Source: Solobacterium sp. (GTDB lineage Bacteria > Bacillota_I > Bacilli_A > Erysipelotrichales > Erysipelotrichaceae). Taken from it: a stretch of 55,500 nt of DNA. Numbering within the stretch: the first letter of the stretch is position 1; every line of letters begins with the position of its first letter. The DNA lies in contig JAFUCL010000077.1 in assembly GCA_017459725.1 (NCBI GenBank), positions 1 to 55,500 on the forward strand, written 5' to 3'. The notes beneath the pieces were generated by a model, which searched no databases, had not been told where the DNA came from, and worked only from the letters and a program-made list of their open reading frames with translations. The translations under genes were made by a program, and so were the position numbers. Below are positions 11,604 to 19,622 of this stretch, piece by piece.

Positions 11604-12311
11604 TTATGATTCTTTCTTTATTTCTTCCGGAATATCATTTCCGATCAGAACAACAGTAAGTGTGACAAAGACCAGGGTCTGGATAAAGCCAGAGAACAGG
11701 TCGAAATATGCATGCAGCAGAGGTGTCAGGACAGGTGCTACGAAGTTGAATACACTCGATGCCCCGAACCATCCTGCGATCGTATTTGAGAGATACTGTG
11801 AGAAGCTGTAGATCAGCTGCATCATGATGCCGCCGCACAGGATGTTGCCGAAAAGACGGAGCGACATGGAAACCATGGTGGAGAATTTACCGAAGATGTT
11901 CATCGGCAGCATCACCGCAATCGGTTCCAGGAAGGAATGCAGATAACCCTTGATGCCTCCGTATTTCAGTTCCACGTACTGGATCAGCACCCATGTGATG
12001 ACAGACAGCAGCAGCGTAACACTCAGGTTCGATGTCGGTGAGGACAGTCCGAACAGAGAGATAATATTAGATAAGAAGATATAGACCCACAATACACAGA
12101 TATACGGTGTCAGTTTGTCGGCTCTCTTTTCACCGACGTTGCTCTTTACCATGTTGTGTACGGATTCCAGACCGAGGATGATCGGTACGATAATACCTTT
12201 CGGTTCAGCCAGCGGATCCGCTTTGTCCAGCTTTTTGGAAAAGAGAACGATTAAAACACCGATAATAATCGTTTCCAGAATAATCGTGTATACATCAGAC
12301 TGAATTGTCAT
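11604..12311 (-). CDS. atpB: ATP synthase a subunit (F0)
   Basis: About 235 residues with five to six membrane helices. The essential Arg is in SLRLFGNILCGG (about residue 152); it faces the c-ring carboxylate during rotation. LSSPTSNLSVTLLLS, the half-channel helix, is also conserved. I prefer the ATG at 12311, with AAGGAG 5 nt upstream, over the in-frame GTG at 12317 that overlaps the atpI stop. The subunit forms the ion path of F0. Confidence 0.94.
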   Translation of the reverse strand: MTIQSDVYTIILETIIIGVLIVLFSKKLDKADPLAEPKGIIVPIILGLESVHNMVKSNVGEKRADKLTPYICVLWVYIFLSNIISLFGLSSPTSNLSVTLLLSVITWVLIQYVELKYGGIKGYLHSFLEPIAVMLPMNIFGKFSTMVSMSLRLFGNILCGGIMMQLIYSFSQYLSNTIAGWFGASSVFNFVAPVLTPLLHAYFDLFSGFIQTLVFVTLTVVLIGNDIPEEIKKES

Positions 12312-12313
12312 AT

Positions 12314-12709
12314 TCACTCCTTGTTCTTATCTGCCGGAAGCAGAGAATCAATGACTGCTGCAGCTTTGATGATCATAAGACCAGCCGCTGCCGTAAAGAT
12401 ATTCAGTATGTCCGGAAAAAACGCTGCCAGCAGCAGTACACCTGCCATTATCGCATAATTGAAAACAAAATGTAACGAACCTGTCCTCTTTTCAGAGACA
12501 CCCGTATCAAGGACATCATTCCAGAACGTTACATTGCGGTAATACAGCAGCAAGGCTCCGAGTACCCCGAGCAGGAAGCCTCCGGCATACCGGATTCCTA
12601 TGAAACCGGACAGCAGACCTGCTGCACAAAGACACCCGAGGATTTTCCAGATTCTGGCACTCATAACCTCATTAATTTTATAAAAAAAGACAATACGGTA
12701 CAACCGCAA
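12314..12709 (-). CDS. Small membrane protein in the AtpI position (ATP synthase assembly, putative)
   Basis: 131 residues with four hydrophobic segments (ILGCLCAAGLLSGFIGIRYAGG, LLGVLGALLLYY, FVFNYAIMAGVLLLAAFF, IFTAAAGLMIIKAAAVI). It is the first gene of the atp operon and has the length and helix pattern of subunit I, which helps c-ring assembly. Sequence similarity to AtpI is weak, so the assignment rests on position and topology. The frame opens with TTG at 12709 (AGAGG just upstream); an internal ATG at 12664 is an alternative start. Confidence 0.65.
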   Translation of the reverse strand: MRLYRIVFFYKINEVMSARIWKILGCLCAAGLLSGFIGIRYAGGFLLGVLGALLLYYRNVTFWNDVLDTGVSEKRTGSLHFVFNYAIMAGVLLLAAFFPDILNIFTAAAGLMIIKAAAVIDSLLPADKNKE

Positions 12710-12820
12710 TTGCCTCTTTTCGTGAAGAATCCCTCATAACCGTTTGTGTTTTTTGGTTAATACATACAACGCTAAGTCTCTTATTGTCTCTGCGTATGTT
12801 CAGAATTGACAAAACACCGT

Positions 12821-12844
12821 AAAAAGACCCGGAAAACCCGGGTC
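12821..12844 (-). terminator. Terminator of the bcp-yaaA-unknown operon
   Basis: Minus strand GACCCGG, short loop, CCGGGTC, then TTTTT. It lies 9 bp after the stop at 12853 and separates this operon from atp. Confidence 0.85.
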
Positions 12845-12852
12845 ACAGTTGA

Positions 12853-13464
12853 TCAGATTCCCTTGATATCGCCCAGAAGATTCCGGCATGAATCACTGAA
12901 CAGATACCACCTGTCGTCGGTCGGATCCTTGTATACGGACACACTGCGCTCCGTATCCGCACCGGCAAAGTCACTGACGATTTTTTCCACTAACAGTTCC
13001 TTTCCGGTCATGGTGGATTTCTGCGGCAGATACGGATATTCCCGCAGGGTGATCGTTACCGGTGATGAAGGTCTGTAGTTGTTTTCGGGGGTGGCGCCGT
13101 CACAGTACGCATCCGCAATGCACTGCCATTTGCCGTTCTGCAGCATTCTGTCCTTTACAAACTGTTTTGTGTGGTTGGTGAAAGTATCCGGGGATACGGG
13201 TGAGTTCATAAGTGCTTTCATCATCTCCGTGCAGGTATCTTCGTTCTGCGGCGTCCAGGTTTTATATGCGGCGATCAGCAGCGCTGCCGTGACGAATCTG
13301 CCGTTGTCACCCGTACGGTCTATGGCTTTGAGCTCTGCTGCATTTTTCGGCATCGGTATGAACTGTATCTTCACCTGTTTCAGGTCAACATACTCAGTGC
13401 CTTCCCCTGCCTGTCCTTTGCTTGCTTTTCTGCGGATGGTTTCTTCCTTGATTCTGACTGTCAT
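12853..13464 (-). CDS. Conserved-looking protein of unknown function
   Basis: 203 residues, no signal peptide and no membrane segment. I recognise no catalytic motif. Visible features are a basic N-terminus (RIKEETIRRKASKGQ), a central helix-rich part (FVTAALLIAAYKTW), and a C-terminal part ending in an aromatic strand (VSVYKDPTDDRWYLFSD) with a run of prolines before it. It is the last gene of an operon with yaaA and bcp (6-bp gap to yaaA), both linked to peroxide defence. That hints at, but does not show, a stress role. Confidence 0.7.
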   Translation of the reverse strand: MTVRIKEETIRRKASKGQAGEGTEYVDLKQVKIQFIPMPKNAAELKAIDRTGDNGRFVTAALLIAAYKTWTPQNEDTCTEMMKALMNSPVSPDTFTNHTKQFVKDRMLQNGKWQCIADAYCDGATPENNYRPSSPVTITLREYPYLPQKSTMTGKELLVEKIVSDFAGADTERSVSVYKDPTDDRWYLFSDSCRNLLGDIKGI

Positions 13465-13469
13465 TTCCT

Positions 13470-14213
13470 TTACCTCTGCTTTCCGTAAAGAAATACATAT
13501 ACATTGTCACCTGAGTATTCAGGCGCATAATACGCACCGCGGTCAAAGTTCTTCAGATCTTCGGGTTCCTCCGTTCCGTTTTCCGCCATCCACCGGACCA
13601 TGGCTCCCCGCAGTGCTTTGGCATAAGTCCCTTTCTGGATCACCTTGCCGTTCTTCTCTTCACCGAAGATGATCTCAATGTACCGGTCGGCTGCCGTTAC
13701 ATACGGACGCACGGCTGCGGAGTATTCCTTCGATGCAAGATCAACGATACAGTGATCCTCCAGAGCCCTGTACAGATCATCTCCCCAGTATTCATACAGA
13801 GATGTATATTCACCGAAACGGATGCCTGCCTGCATTTCCAGTCTGTATTCCGTGATGCCGTCAAACGGGCGCAGGATGCCGTAGAAACCGGACAGAATCC
13901 GCAGATGTTCACGCAGCCAGTCCAGTTCGTCATATGTCATGACCGAGGCGGCCAAATGCTGGTAGGCAAGACCGGAATAGGAGAATACCGCCGGTGAGAT
14001 ACCGCGGGCAGGATCGGTGTGCTGGAAGGTGTATTCACAGGCCGCTGCCAGTTTATCGCTGCAGTTCCAGAGCTCTTTTCTCTCCTGCGGTGTCATCTGT
14101 TCCAGGTATTCCCGCAGACGCAGTGCTTTCTTCAGGTATACGGGTTTTCCCTCCGCCGTAAAGTCATCATCCGCAGAGATCATCTTCTTGGCGGGAGACA
14201 GGATCACTTTCAC
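13470..14213 (-). CDS. yaaA: YaaA/DUF328 peroxide-stress protein
   Basis: 247 residues, full length for the DUF328 family. The family start MKVILSPAKKM is present, followed by the conserved blocks AVFSYSGLAYQHL, LRILSGFYGILRPFDGITEYRLEM and FDRGAYYAPEYSGDNVYVFL. In E. coli the homologue lowers free iron and protects DNA during peroxide stress. The start is a GTG overlapping the bcp stop (GTGA), so the genes are coupled. This is unrelated to the small S4 protein also called yaaA in Bacillus. Confidence 0.92.
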   Translation of the reverse strand: MKVILSPAKKMISADDDFTAEGKPVYLKKALRLREYLEQMTPQERKELWNCSDKLAAACEYTFQHTDPARGISPAVFSYSGLAYQHLAASVMTYDELDWLREHLRILSGFYGILRPFDGITEYRLEMQAGIRFGEYTSLYEYWGDDLYRALEDHCIVDLASKEYSAAVRPYVTAADRYIEIIFGEEKNGKVIQKGTYAKALRGAMVRWMAENGTEEPEDLKNFDRGAYYAPEYSGDNVYVFLYGKQR

Positions 14214-14662
14214 AGCATCTGCAGCGTGTTTTCGGGATCCTCCGCTGCTTTGACTTTGTCTTTGGCGCTGATGATGATGCCGTTTTCATCAATCAGGTAT
14301 GTTGTGCGCACAACCCCCATGCTCTTCTTTCCGTACAGTGTCTTTTCCTTCCAGACATCGTACAGCTGCAGTACTGTCTTGTCCGGGTCGGATAGAATCG
14401 TAAACGGAAGTCCGTACTTCTCTTCAAACTTTTTGTGGGATGCCACACTGTCCTTGGATACACCGAGTATAACAGCACCCTTTTCGGTAATCTGCGGATA
14501 TCTCTCCGCAAAACCGCATGCCTGCTTTGTGCAGCCGGCTGTGCTGTCTTTCGGGTAGAAGTACAGGATGACCTTCTTTCCCAGATAATCCTTTAAGGAA
14601 TGCGGCTGTCCGTTCTGGTCGGGCAGTGTAAAATCAGGTGCTTTTATGCCGGTTTCAAGCAT
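14210..14662 (-). CDS. bcp: Thiol peroxidase, Bcp/PrxQ family
   Basis: 150 residues with a thioredoxin fold. The peroxidatic Cys lies in YPKDSTAGCTKQACGF; the second Cys five residues later matches the resolving Cys of atypical 2-Cys PrxQ enzymes. It reduces hydrogen peroxide and organic hydroperoxides in the cytoplasm using thioredoxin. AGGAGGA stands before the ATG. First gene of a three-gene operon, divergent from birA. Confidence 0.93.
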   Translation of the reverse strand: MLETGIKAPDFTLPDQNGQPHSLKDYLGKKVILYFYPKDSTAGCTKQACGFAERYPQITEKGAVILGVSKDSVASHKKFEEKYGLPFTILSDPDKTVLQLYDVWKEKTLYGKKSMGVVRTTYLIDENGIIISAKDKVKAAEDPENTLQML

Positions 14663-14767
14663 GGCGGGTTCCTCCTCTTATATTTATTGTCCTGCTCAGT
14701 CTCTTCACCATTATTTTATAATGTTATCCATGCATTTCTGTTACTATTTGCTTGTAGGTATAAAAGT

Positions 14768-15730
14768 ATGGCACTGAAAGACAAACTGCTGGTATTCCTG
14801 GCAAATTCCCCCGATACACTGTATTCCGGCGAAATGCTCGCTGCACGTTTTCAGGTTACCCGTGCTGCGGTGTGGAAGGCTGTGCGGCAGCTGCAGGATG
14901 AGGGTTTTGAAATCGGGGTATCCGGAGGAAAGGGATATTCTTTTTCCGGCCGGAATGATTTCCTGCAGGATACGCTGATTCATGAGTATGCCGGGAATGC
15001 GTCATTTCCTCTGCATGTTCTGGATACGGTCGATTCCACGAACAATGAGGCCAGGCGGATGGTCCTGAACGGGGCTGCGGACGGTACATATATTGCGGCC
15101 AATTCGCAGACGGCAGGACGCGGCAGATCAGGCAAGTCTTTCTATTCACCGGCCAATACAGGTCTGTATGTTTCCTATATTATGCGTACGGGTGAATCTG
15201 TGGAGCAGCTGCAGAAGCTGACCATGGCTGCGGCAGTCGCAGTCTGCAGAGCGCTCAGGGAATGCACCGACTGTGATCCGAAGATCAAATGGGTGAATGA
15301 CATTTATCTCGGCAGACGCAAAGTGGCCGGGATCCTGACGGAAGCAATCACCGACTTTGAAACCATGCGCACAGATGCGGTGATTATCGGCATCGGCATC
15401 AACTGCCGCACCCGGGAATTCCCGGAAGAGCTGCAGGAAATAGCAGGTTCGCTGAATGATCCCGCTCTTTCCAGAAACAAACTTGCGGGCAGACTGTATA
15501 CGCACCTGGTCAAATGCATCGCCGAAAGAAACGATCCGGAAATACTTGAGGCATACAGGGAGGCTTCCTTCCTGCCGGGCAGAAAGATCAGTTTTCTCCA
15601 CAATAACAAAACACTGCAGGGAACTGCAGTGTCTGTAAATGACCGCGGAGGTCTTCAGATTGTTCTGGATACCGGAGAGGAAATGACCGTCAGCTCCGGT
15701 GAAGTCAGTATTCTTTCCTGGGATCAGTGA
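14768..15730 (+). CDS. birA: Biotin--protein ligase / biotin repressor
   Basis: 320 residues. The N-terminal winged helix-turn-helix (about 1-65: SGEMLAARFQVTRAAVWKAVRQLQDEGFEI) shows this is the bifunctional, DNA-binding type. The catalytic domain has the biotinyl-AMP loop GRGRSGKSFYSP and the KWVNDIYL block; the C-terminal SH3-like domain follows. It attaches biotin to carboxylase carriers and should repress biotin genes when biotin is plentiful. I place the start at the ATG at 14768, where the family similarity begins; a long upstream extension of the frame is non-coding. It converges on bioY with a 7-bp overlap. Confidence 0.93.
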   Translation: MALKDKLLVFLANSPDTLYSGEMLAARFQVTRAAVWKAVRQLQDEGFEIGVSGGKGYSFSGRNDFLQDTLIHEYAGNASFPLHVLDTVDSTNNEARRMVLNGAADGTYIAANSQTAGRGRSGKSFYSPANTGLYVSYIMRTGESVEQLQKLTMAAAVAVCRALRECTDCDPKIKWVNDIYLGRRKVAGILTEAITDFETMRTDAVIIGIGINCRTREFPEELQEIAGSLNDPALSRNKLAGRLYTHLVKCIAERNDPEILEAYREASFLPGRKISFLHNNKTLQGTAVSVNDRGGLQIVLDTGEEMTVSSGEVSILSWDQ

Positions 15731-16266
15731 AGATTCTTCGAGACAAACGGATACAGTCTCGGCACCAGCAGGCATACAGCCGCAATCTTCAGTGCATCAC
15801 CGGGCAGGAACGGCAGCACACATGCCGCAAGCGAAGCGCCGATTCCCATCTTGGTGAAGATCATAAACCAGACAAGACCCAGTGCATACAGCATCACGGT
15901 TCCCAATACCATGCCAATAAGCATACCCTTGAGAGACGGAATACCGTCTTTTTTCATGCGTTCAGCAAACAGTCCGCAGATAATGGCCAGCGGTATGTAG
16001 CCGAACAGGAATCCTCCGGTAACACCGAACAGAATGGCAGCACCGCCTGTATAGCCTGCAAACACCGGCACTCCGATGGCACCCAGCAGCAGATACAGAG
16101 CTGCACAGAAACCGCCCTGTTTCGCACCGAGCAGTTCACCTGCCAGCATAACCGCAAATGTTGCCAGTGAAATCGGGACCTGTCCGGCAAGCGGAATGCT
16201 TAAGGGTGCCAGGACAGCAATCACCGCTGTCAGCAGAGCGGTTTCAGTAAGTTTTCTAGTATTCAT
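15724..16266 (-). CDS. bioY: Biotin transporter substrate-binding subunit BioY
   Basis: 180 residues, six membrane segments. The family signature GYTGGAAILFGVTGGFLFGYI and the start region LTETALLTAVIAVLAPLSIPLAGQVPISLATFAVMLAG are present. BioY is the S-component of an energy-coupling-factor importer and uses shared EcfA/A'/T parts encoded elsewhere. No biotin synthesis genes are near, so import is likely the biotin source. The ATG at 16266 has GGAGG 5 nt upstream; an ATG-less upstream extension is rejected. The promoter and a BirA-type operator lie just upstream. Confidence 0.93.
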   Translation of the reverse strand: MNTRKLTETALLTAVIAVLAPLSIPLAGQVPISLATFAVMLAGELLGAKQGGFCAALYLLLGAIGVPVFAGYTGGAAILFGVTGGFLFGYIPLAIICGLFAERMKKDGIPSLKGMLIGMVLGTVMLYALGLVWFMIFTKMGIGASLAACVLPFLPGDALKIAAVCLLVPRLYPFVSKNLH

Positions 16267-16273
16267 TTTTCCT

Positions 16274-16306
16274 CCGTAAACCGTAAACACAAAATTAAGT
16301 TTACGG
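16274..16306. promoter_or_regulatory. BirA-type operator of bioY
   Basis: CCGTAAAC at 16274-16281 and GTTTACGG at 16299-16306 form an inverted repeat; the GTAAAC/GTTTAC cores are 17 nt apart. The E. coli bio operator has the same GTAAAC/GTTTAC cores at about the same spacing (18 nt). A second GTAAAC copy overlaps the left arm. It covers the transcription start and leader of bioY, a repression position. Confidence 0.75.
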
Positions 16307-16311
16307 ATTGT

Positions 16312-16339
16312 ATTATACCCCTGAACCGGAAGAAAGCAA
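16312..16339 (-). promoter_or_regulatory. bioY promoter
   Basis: On the minus strand TTGCTT, 16-bp spacer, TATAAT. The predicted start point falls in the right arm of the BirA operator. Confidence 0.65.
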
Positions 16340-16357
16340 CCGGAATTGTATATAACA

Positions 16358-16388
16358 GAAAAGAGAGACCTGTCTGCCAGATCTCTCT
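16358..16388 (-). terminator. Terminator of sulfatase gene 1
   Basis: Minus strand AGAGAGA, 13-nt loop, TCTCTCT, then TTTC. It lies 5 bp after the stop at 16394. Confidence 0.65.
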
Positions 16389-16393
16389 GTTAT

Positions 16394-17896
16394 TTATACA
16401 AGGTTGTATCTGTTGATGATTTCCTCAGGAGCGTCGTTTTCCTTCAGCACTGCCAGTGCACCTGCTTTCATACGTGCAATGACTTCCGGATAGTTGATTC
16501 TGCATTCTTCCTTCGGATCATTGACCAGATCAAACAGCCATTCTTCACCCGGCTGCAGCTGACCTGCACCGCCTGCCGTAATCTGCGGACAATGCACCTT
16601 CAGGAGCTTACAGCCCTTGGTAAAGGAGAACGGTTCCACATATTCCGCACTCTGCATTTCCGCTACGCTGAAGCGTTCACGCATATGGGTTGGCATCAGT
16701 GTATAGTCATACAGTTCCGGCGGATTCTCTTTCACTGCAAGCATCAGCTTGTATCTGCCGTCGGTGACATACAGCGTACCGCCATGATTGCCGAAGACAG
16801 CATACTCACGCACCGGTGTATCAGCTGCGATGACATCCTTCAGCGGTCTGCCGATCATGTCCTTCGGTATCTCCTGTCCGAAGTATTCCAGCAGTGTAGG
16901 TGCCAGGTCGATTGTCTGTACGACGGCGTTTCTTCTCTCACCCTTTACACCAAGACGCGGATCCCAGATGAACAGCGGTGTGTGGACGATTTCCTGATAG
17001 TACGGAGATCCCTTTGCCCACCAGCCGTGTTCGGTAAGCAGGAAGCCGTGGTCTGTATTCACGATAAGCATGGTATCTTTCCAGAGATCATACTTATCAA
17101 ATTCATCGAGTACTTTTCCGAGGCTTTCATCACAGAATGACAGCAGGGCCAGATAATGCATTCGGAAGGACCGGATTTCCTCTTCGGGTTCTGTAACCGG
17201 GGCATAGGAAGGCCAGTCCAGATCCCCGACCGTATCCGGATCACAGATTCTGGAAATATACTTGTCCGGCACCGTAAACGGTTCATGCGGGTCAAATGTT
17301 TCGATCTGCAGGTACCAGTTATCCACATCATGATTTCTTTCCAGGAATTCAACACCCTGGGCAAATGTCTTTGCCTGCGGATAATCCTCTTCCTTCTTCA
17401 TTGCCTCACGGTTCAGCATGTCATTGTCGCGGAGTCTTTTCAGAGATCTTCCGTATATTGCCGGGGTGCCGTCCGCAACCGGATGGGCATGGATATTTTC
17501 GCCGACTTCACCGGCATAACCCTGCCAGGGATCGCCTTCCTGTCCTCTGTTGCATTCCCATGTGTTGTATCTCTGCACGTAGCTTGCGCCGCCGTCTTCG
17601 ATGTAGTGATTATGATCGGTGACGATTCTTGTGTATATACCGTTGTTCTTCAGGATCTCCGGCATGGAATCGTCGAACGGTTCGATCGGTCCCCAGCTTC
17701 TGTGCAGGAAGTTGGCACGGCCGGTATGAAGTTCTCTTCTTGCCGGCATACACGGCATACTGCAGACATAGCTGCTGTCGAAGATTGCTGTTTTCTCTGC
17801 CAGACGCTTGAAGTTGGGAAGCTCGACTTCCTTTCCTCCGTAGCATGGCAGCATATCCAGTCTGAGCGAATCATACATGACCATTACTGCTCTCAT
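16394..17896 (-). CDS. Sulfatase (Cys-type), copy 1
   Basis: 500 residues, alkaline-phosphatase fold. The sulfatase signature is CMPARRELHTGR, whose first Cys is the one converted to formylglycine; a separate maturase (anSME in anaerobes) must be encoded elsewhere. Metal-site residues appear in MYDSLRLDMLPCYGG and in NTDHGFLLTEHGWWAKGSPYY. No signal peptide, so it should act in the cytoplasm on imported sulfated substrates. It is nearly identical in layout to copy 2 upstream; they differ mainly around residues 150-175 and near the C-terminus. GGAG lies 10 nt before the ATG. A hairpin terminator precedes it, so its expression may differ from copy 2. Confidence 0.9.
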   Translation of the reverse strand: MRAVMVMYDSLRLDMLPCYGGKEVELPNFKRLAEKTAIFDSSYVCSMPCMPARRELHTGRANFLHRSWGPIEPFDDSMPEILKNNGIYTRIVTDHNHYIEDGGASYVQRYNTWECNRGQEGDPWQGYAGEVGENIHAHPVADGTPAIYGRSLKRLRDNDMLNREAMKKEEDYPQAKTFAQGVEFLERNHDVDNWYLQIETFDPHEPFTVPDKYISRICDPDTVGDLDWPSYAPVTEPEEEIRSFRMHYLALLSFCDESLGKVLDEFDKYDLWKDTMLIVNTDHGFLLTEHGWWAKGSPYYQEIVHTPLFIWDPRLGVKGERRNAVVQTIDLAPTLLEYFGQEIPKDMIGRPLKDVIAADTPVREYAVFGNHGGTLYVTDGRYKLMLAVKENPPELYDYTLMPTHMRERFSVAEMQSAEYVEPFSFTKGCKLLKVHCPQITAGGAGQLQPGEEWLFDLVNDPKEECRINYPEVIARMKAGALAVLKENDAPEEIINRYNLV

Positions 17897-17995
17897 TATC
17901 TGTTGTCTCCTTATCTGTTTTCATCTTACTTTGCTTCAGCGGAATATGCATGTATGGAATTTTTGGTTATACGCAAACATCTTTCGGTATAGATA

Positions 17996-18024
17996 GAAAG
18001 TGCCCGGCTGTACACCGGACACTT
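17996..18024 (-). terminator. Terminator between the two sulfatase genes
   Basis: Minus strand AAGTGTCCGG, short loop, CCGGGCACTTT. The stem is about 9 bp with one wobble and is followed by TTTCTAT. It should cut transcription of copy 1 relative to copy 2. Confidence 0.6.
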
Positions 18025-18040
18025 GGTTGATTATCTGCTT

Positions 18041-19543
18041 TTACACAAGATTATAGCGGTTGATCATTTCTTCCGGAGCTTCATTTTCCTTCATGACAGC
18101 CAGTGCACCGGCTTTCAGTCTTGCGACAACTTCCGGATCATCAATTCTGCATTCTTCCTTCGGATCATTGACGAGGTCATACAGCCATTCATCGCCCGGC
18201 TTCAGTTCAACGTTGCCGCCCATCTGCACCAGACTGCACGGAATCTTCATGACTTTGCAGCCTTTGGTGAAAGAGAACCCTTCGGAGAATTCCGCACCCT
18301 GCATCTCCTGTACACTGAATCTCGCTCTCATGTGCGTAGGCATCAGTGTGTACTCATACATTGCCGGCGGATTCTCTTTTGCCGCAAGCATCAGCTTGTA
18401 TCTGCCGTCCGTTACATACAGCGGTCCGCCGTGTGTTCCGAAGATTGCATATTCACGCACCGGTGTATCGCTGGCGATGACATCCTTCAGCGGTCTGCCG
18501 ATCATGTCCTTCGGTATTTCCTGTCCGAAGAATTCCAGCAGTGTCGGGGCCAGGTCGATTGTCTGTACGACGGAGTTTCTTCTCTCGCCCTTAATGCCGA
18601 GACGCGGATCCCAGATGAACAGCGGTGTATGTACGATCTCCTGATAGTACGGAGATCCCTTGGCCCACCAGCCGTGTTCGGAAAGCAGGAAGCCATGGTC
18701 TGTGTTCACGATAAGCATGGTGTCTTTCCAGAGATCATACTTGTCAAACTCATCCAGGACTTTTCCGAGACACTCGTCACAGAACGAAAGCAATGCAAGA
18801 TAGTGCATGCGGAAGGAGCGAATCTCTTCCTCCGGTTCTGTTACGTGTGCATACGGCGGCCAGTCAAGGTCTCCGATACTGTCAGGGTCGCAGATTCTGG
18901 AAATATAGTTCTTCGGTGCATCAAACGGTTCATGCGGATCAAATGTTTCAATCTGAAGGTACCAGTTGTCCACATCGTGGTTTCTCTCCAGGAATTCAAC
19001 ACCCTGGGCAAATGTCTTTGCCTGCGGGTAGTCTTCTTCCTTCTGCATCTTTTCGCGGTTGAGCATGTCGTTGTCACGCCAGCGCTTCAGGAATGTCTTC
19101 ATACCTTCGGGAAGGTTCGGGTTCATCGGGTGCTGATGAGGATTGTCGGCAACTTCACCGGCATAACCCTGCCAGGGATCGCCTTCCTGTCCCCTGTTGC
19201 ATTCCCATGTGTTGTATCTCTGCACATAGCTTGCGCCGCCGTCTTCAATGTAATGATTATGATCGGTGACGATTCTTGTGTAGATGCCGTTGTTCTTCAG
19301 AATTTCAGGCATGGAATCGTCAAACGGTTCGATCGGTCCCCAGCTTCTGTGCAGGAAGTTTGCACGTCCGGTATGAAGTTCTCTTCTTGCCGGCATGCAC
19401 GGCATACTGCAGACATAGCTGCTGTCAAAGATCGCCGTTTTCTCTGCCAGACGCTTGAAGTTAGGCAGTTCAACTTCTTTTCCTCCGTAGCAGGGAAGAA
19501 GATCCAGACGAAGGGAATCATACATTACCATTACTGCTCTCAT
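18041..19543 (-). CDS. Sulfatase (Cys-type), copy 2
   Basis: 500 residues, the same length as copy 1 and aligned without net gaps. The same CMPARRELHTGR signature, MYDSLRLDLLPCYGG metal site and NTDHGFLLSEHGWW block are present. The differing block (GEVADNPHQHPMNPNLPEGMKTF here against GEVGENIHAHPVADG in copy 1) and the differing C-terminal part may change substrate preference. No signal peptide is seen. GGAGG lies 8 nt before the ATG. It sits directly behind the binding-protein gene, with a hairpin between them. Confidence 0.9.
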   Translation of the reverse strand: MRAVMVMYDSLRLDLLPCYGGKEVELPNFKRLAEKTAIFDSSYVCSMPCMPARRELHTGRANFLHRSWGPIEPFDDSMPEILKNNGIYTRIVTDHNHYIEDGGASYVQRYNTWECNRGQEGDPWQGYAGEVADNPHQHPMNPNLPEGMKTFLKRWRDNDMLNREKMQKEEDYPQAKTFAQGVEFLERNHDVDNWYLQIETFDPHEPFDAPKNYISRICDPDSIGDLDWPPYAHVTEPEEEIRSFRMHYLALLSFCDECLGKVLDEFDKYDLWKDTMLIVNTDHGFLLSEHGWWAKGSPYYQEIVHTPLFIWDPRLGIKGERRNSVVQTIDLAPTLLEFFGQEIPKDMIGRPLKDVIASDTPVREYAIFGTHGGPLYVTDGRYKLMLAAKENPPAMYEYTLMPTHMRARFSVQEMQGAEFSEGFSFTKGCKVMKIPCSLVQMGGNVELKPGDEWLYDLVNDPKEECRIDDPEVVARLKAGALAVMKENEAPEEMINRYNLV

Positions 19544-19569
19544 TTTTGGTTCCTCCTCTTTTTGTTCTT

Positions 19570-19605
19570 ACAGAAACTTTCCGTCATGCGGCGGAAAGTT
19601 CCTGT
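19570..19605 (-). repeat. Intercistronic hairpin between binding protein and sulfatase
   Basis: Arms of 14 bp (19570-19583 and 19592-19605) pair with one wobble around an 8-nt loop. No clear T run follows, so it is more likely an RNA stability or partial attenuation element than a full terminator. It would keep the binding protein more abundant than the sulfatases. Confidence 0.6.
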
Positions 19606-19622
19606 ATGTGTATTAACAATGA

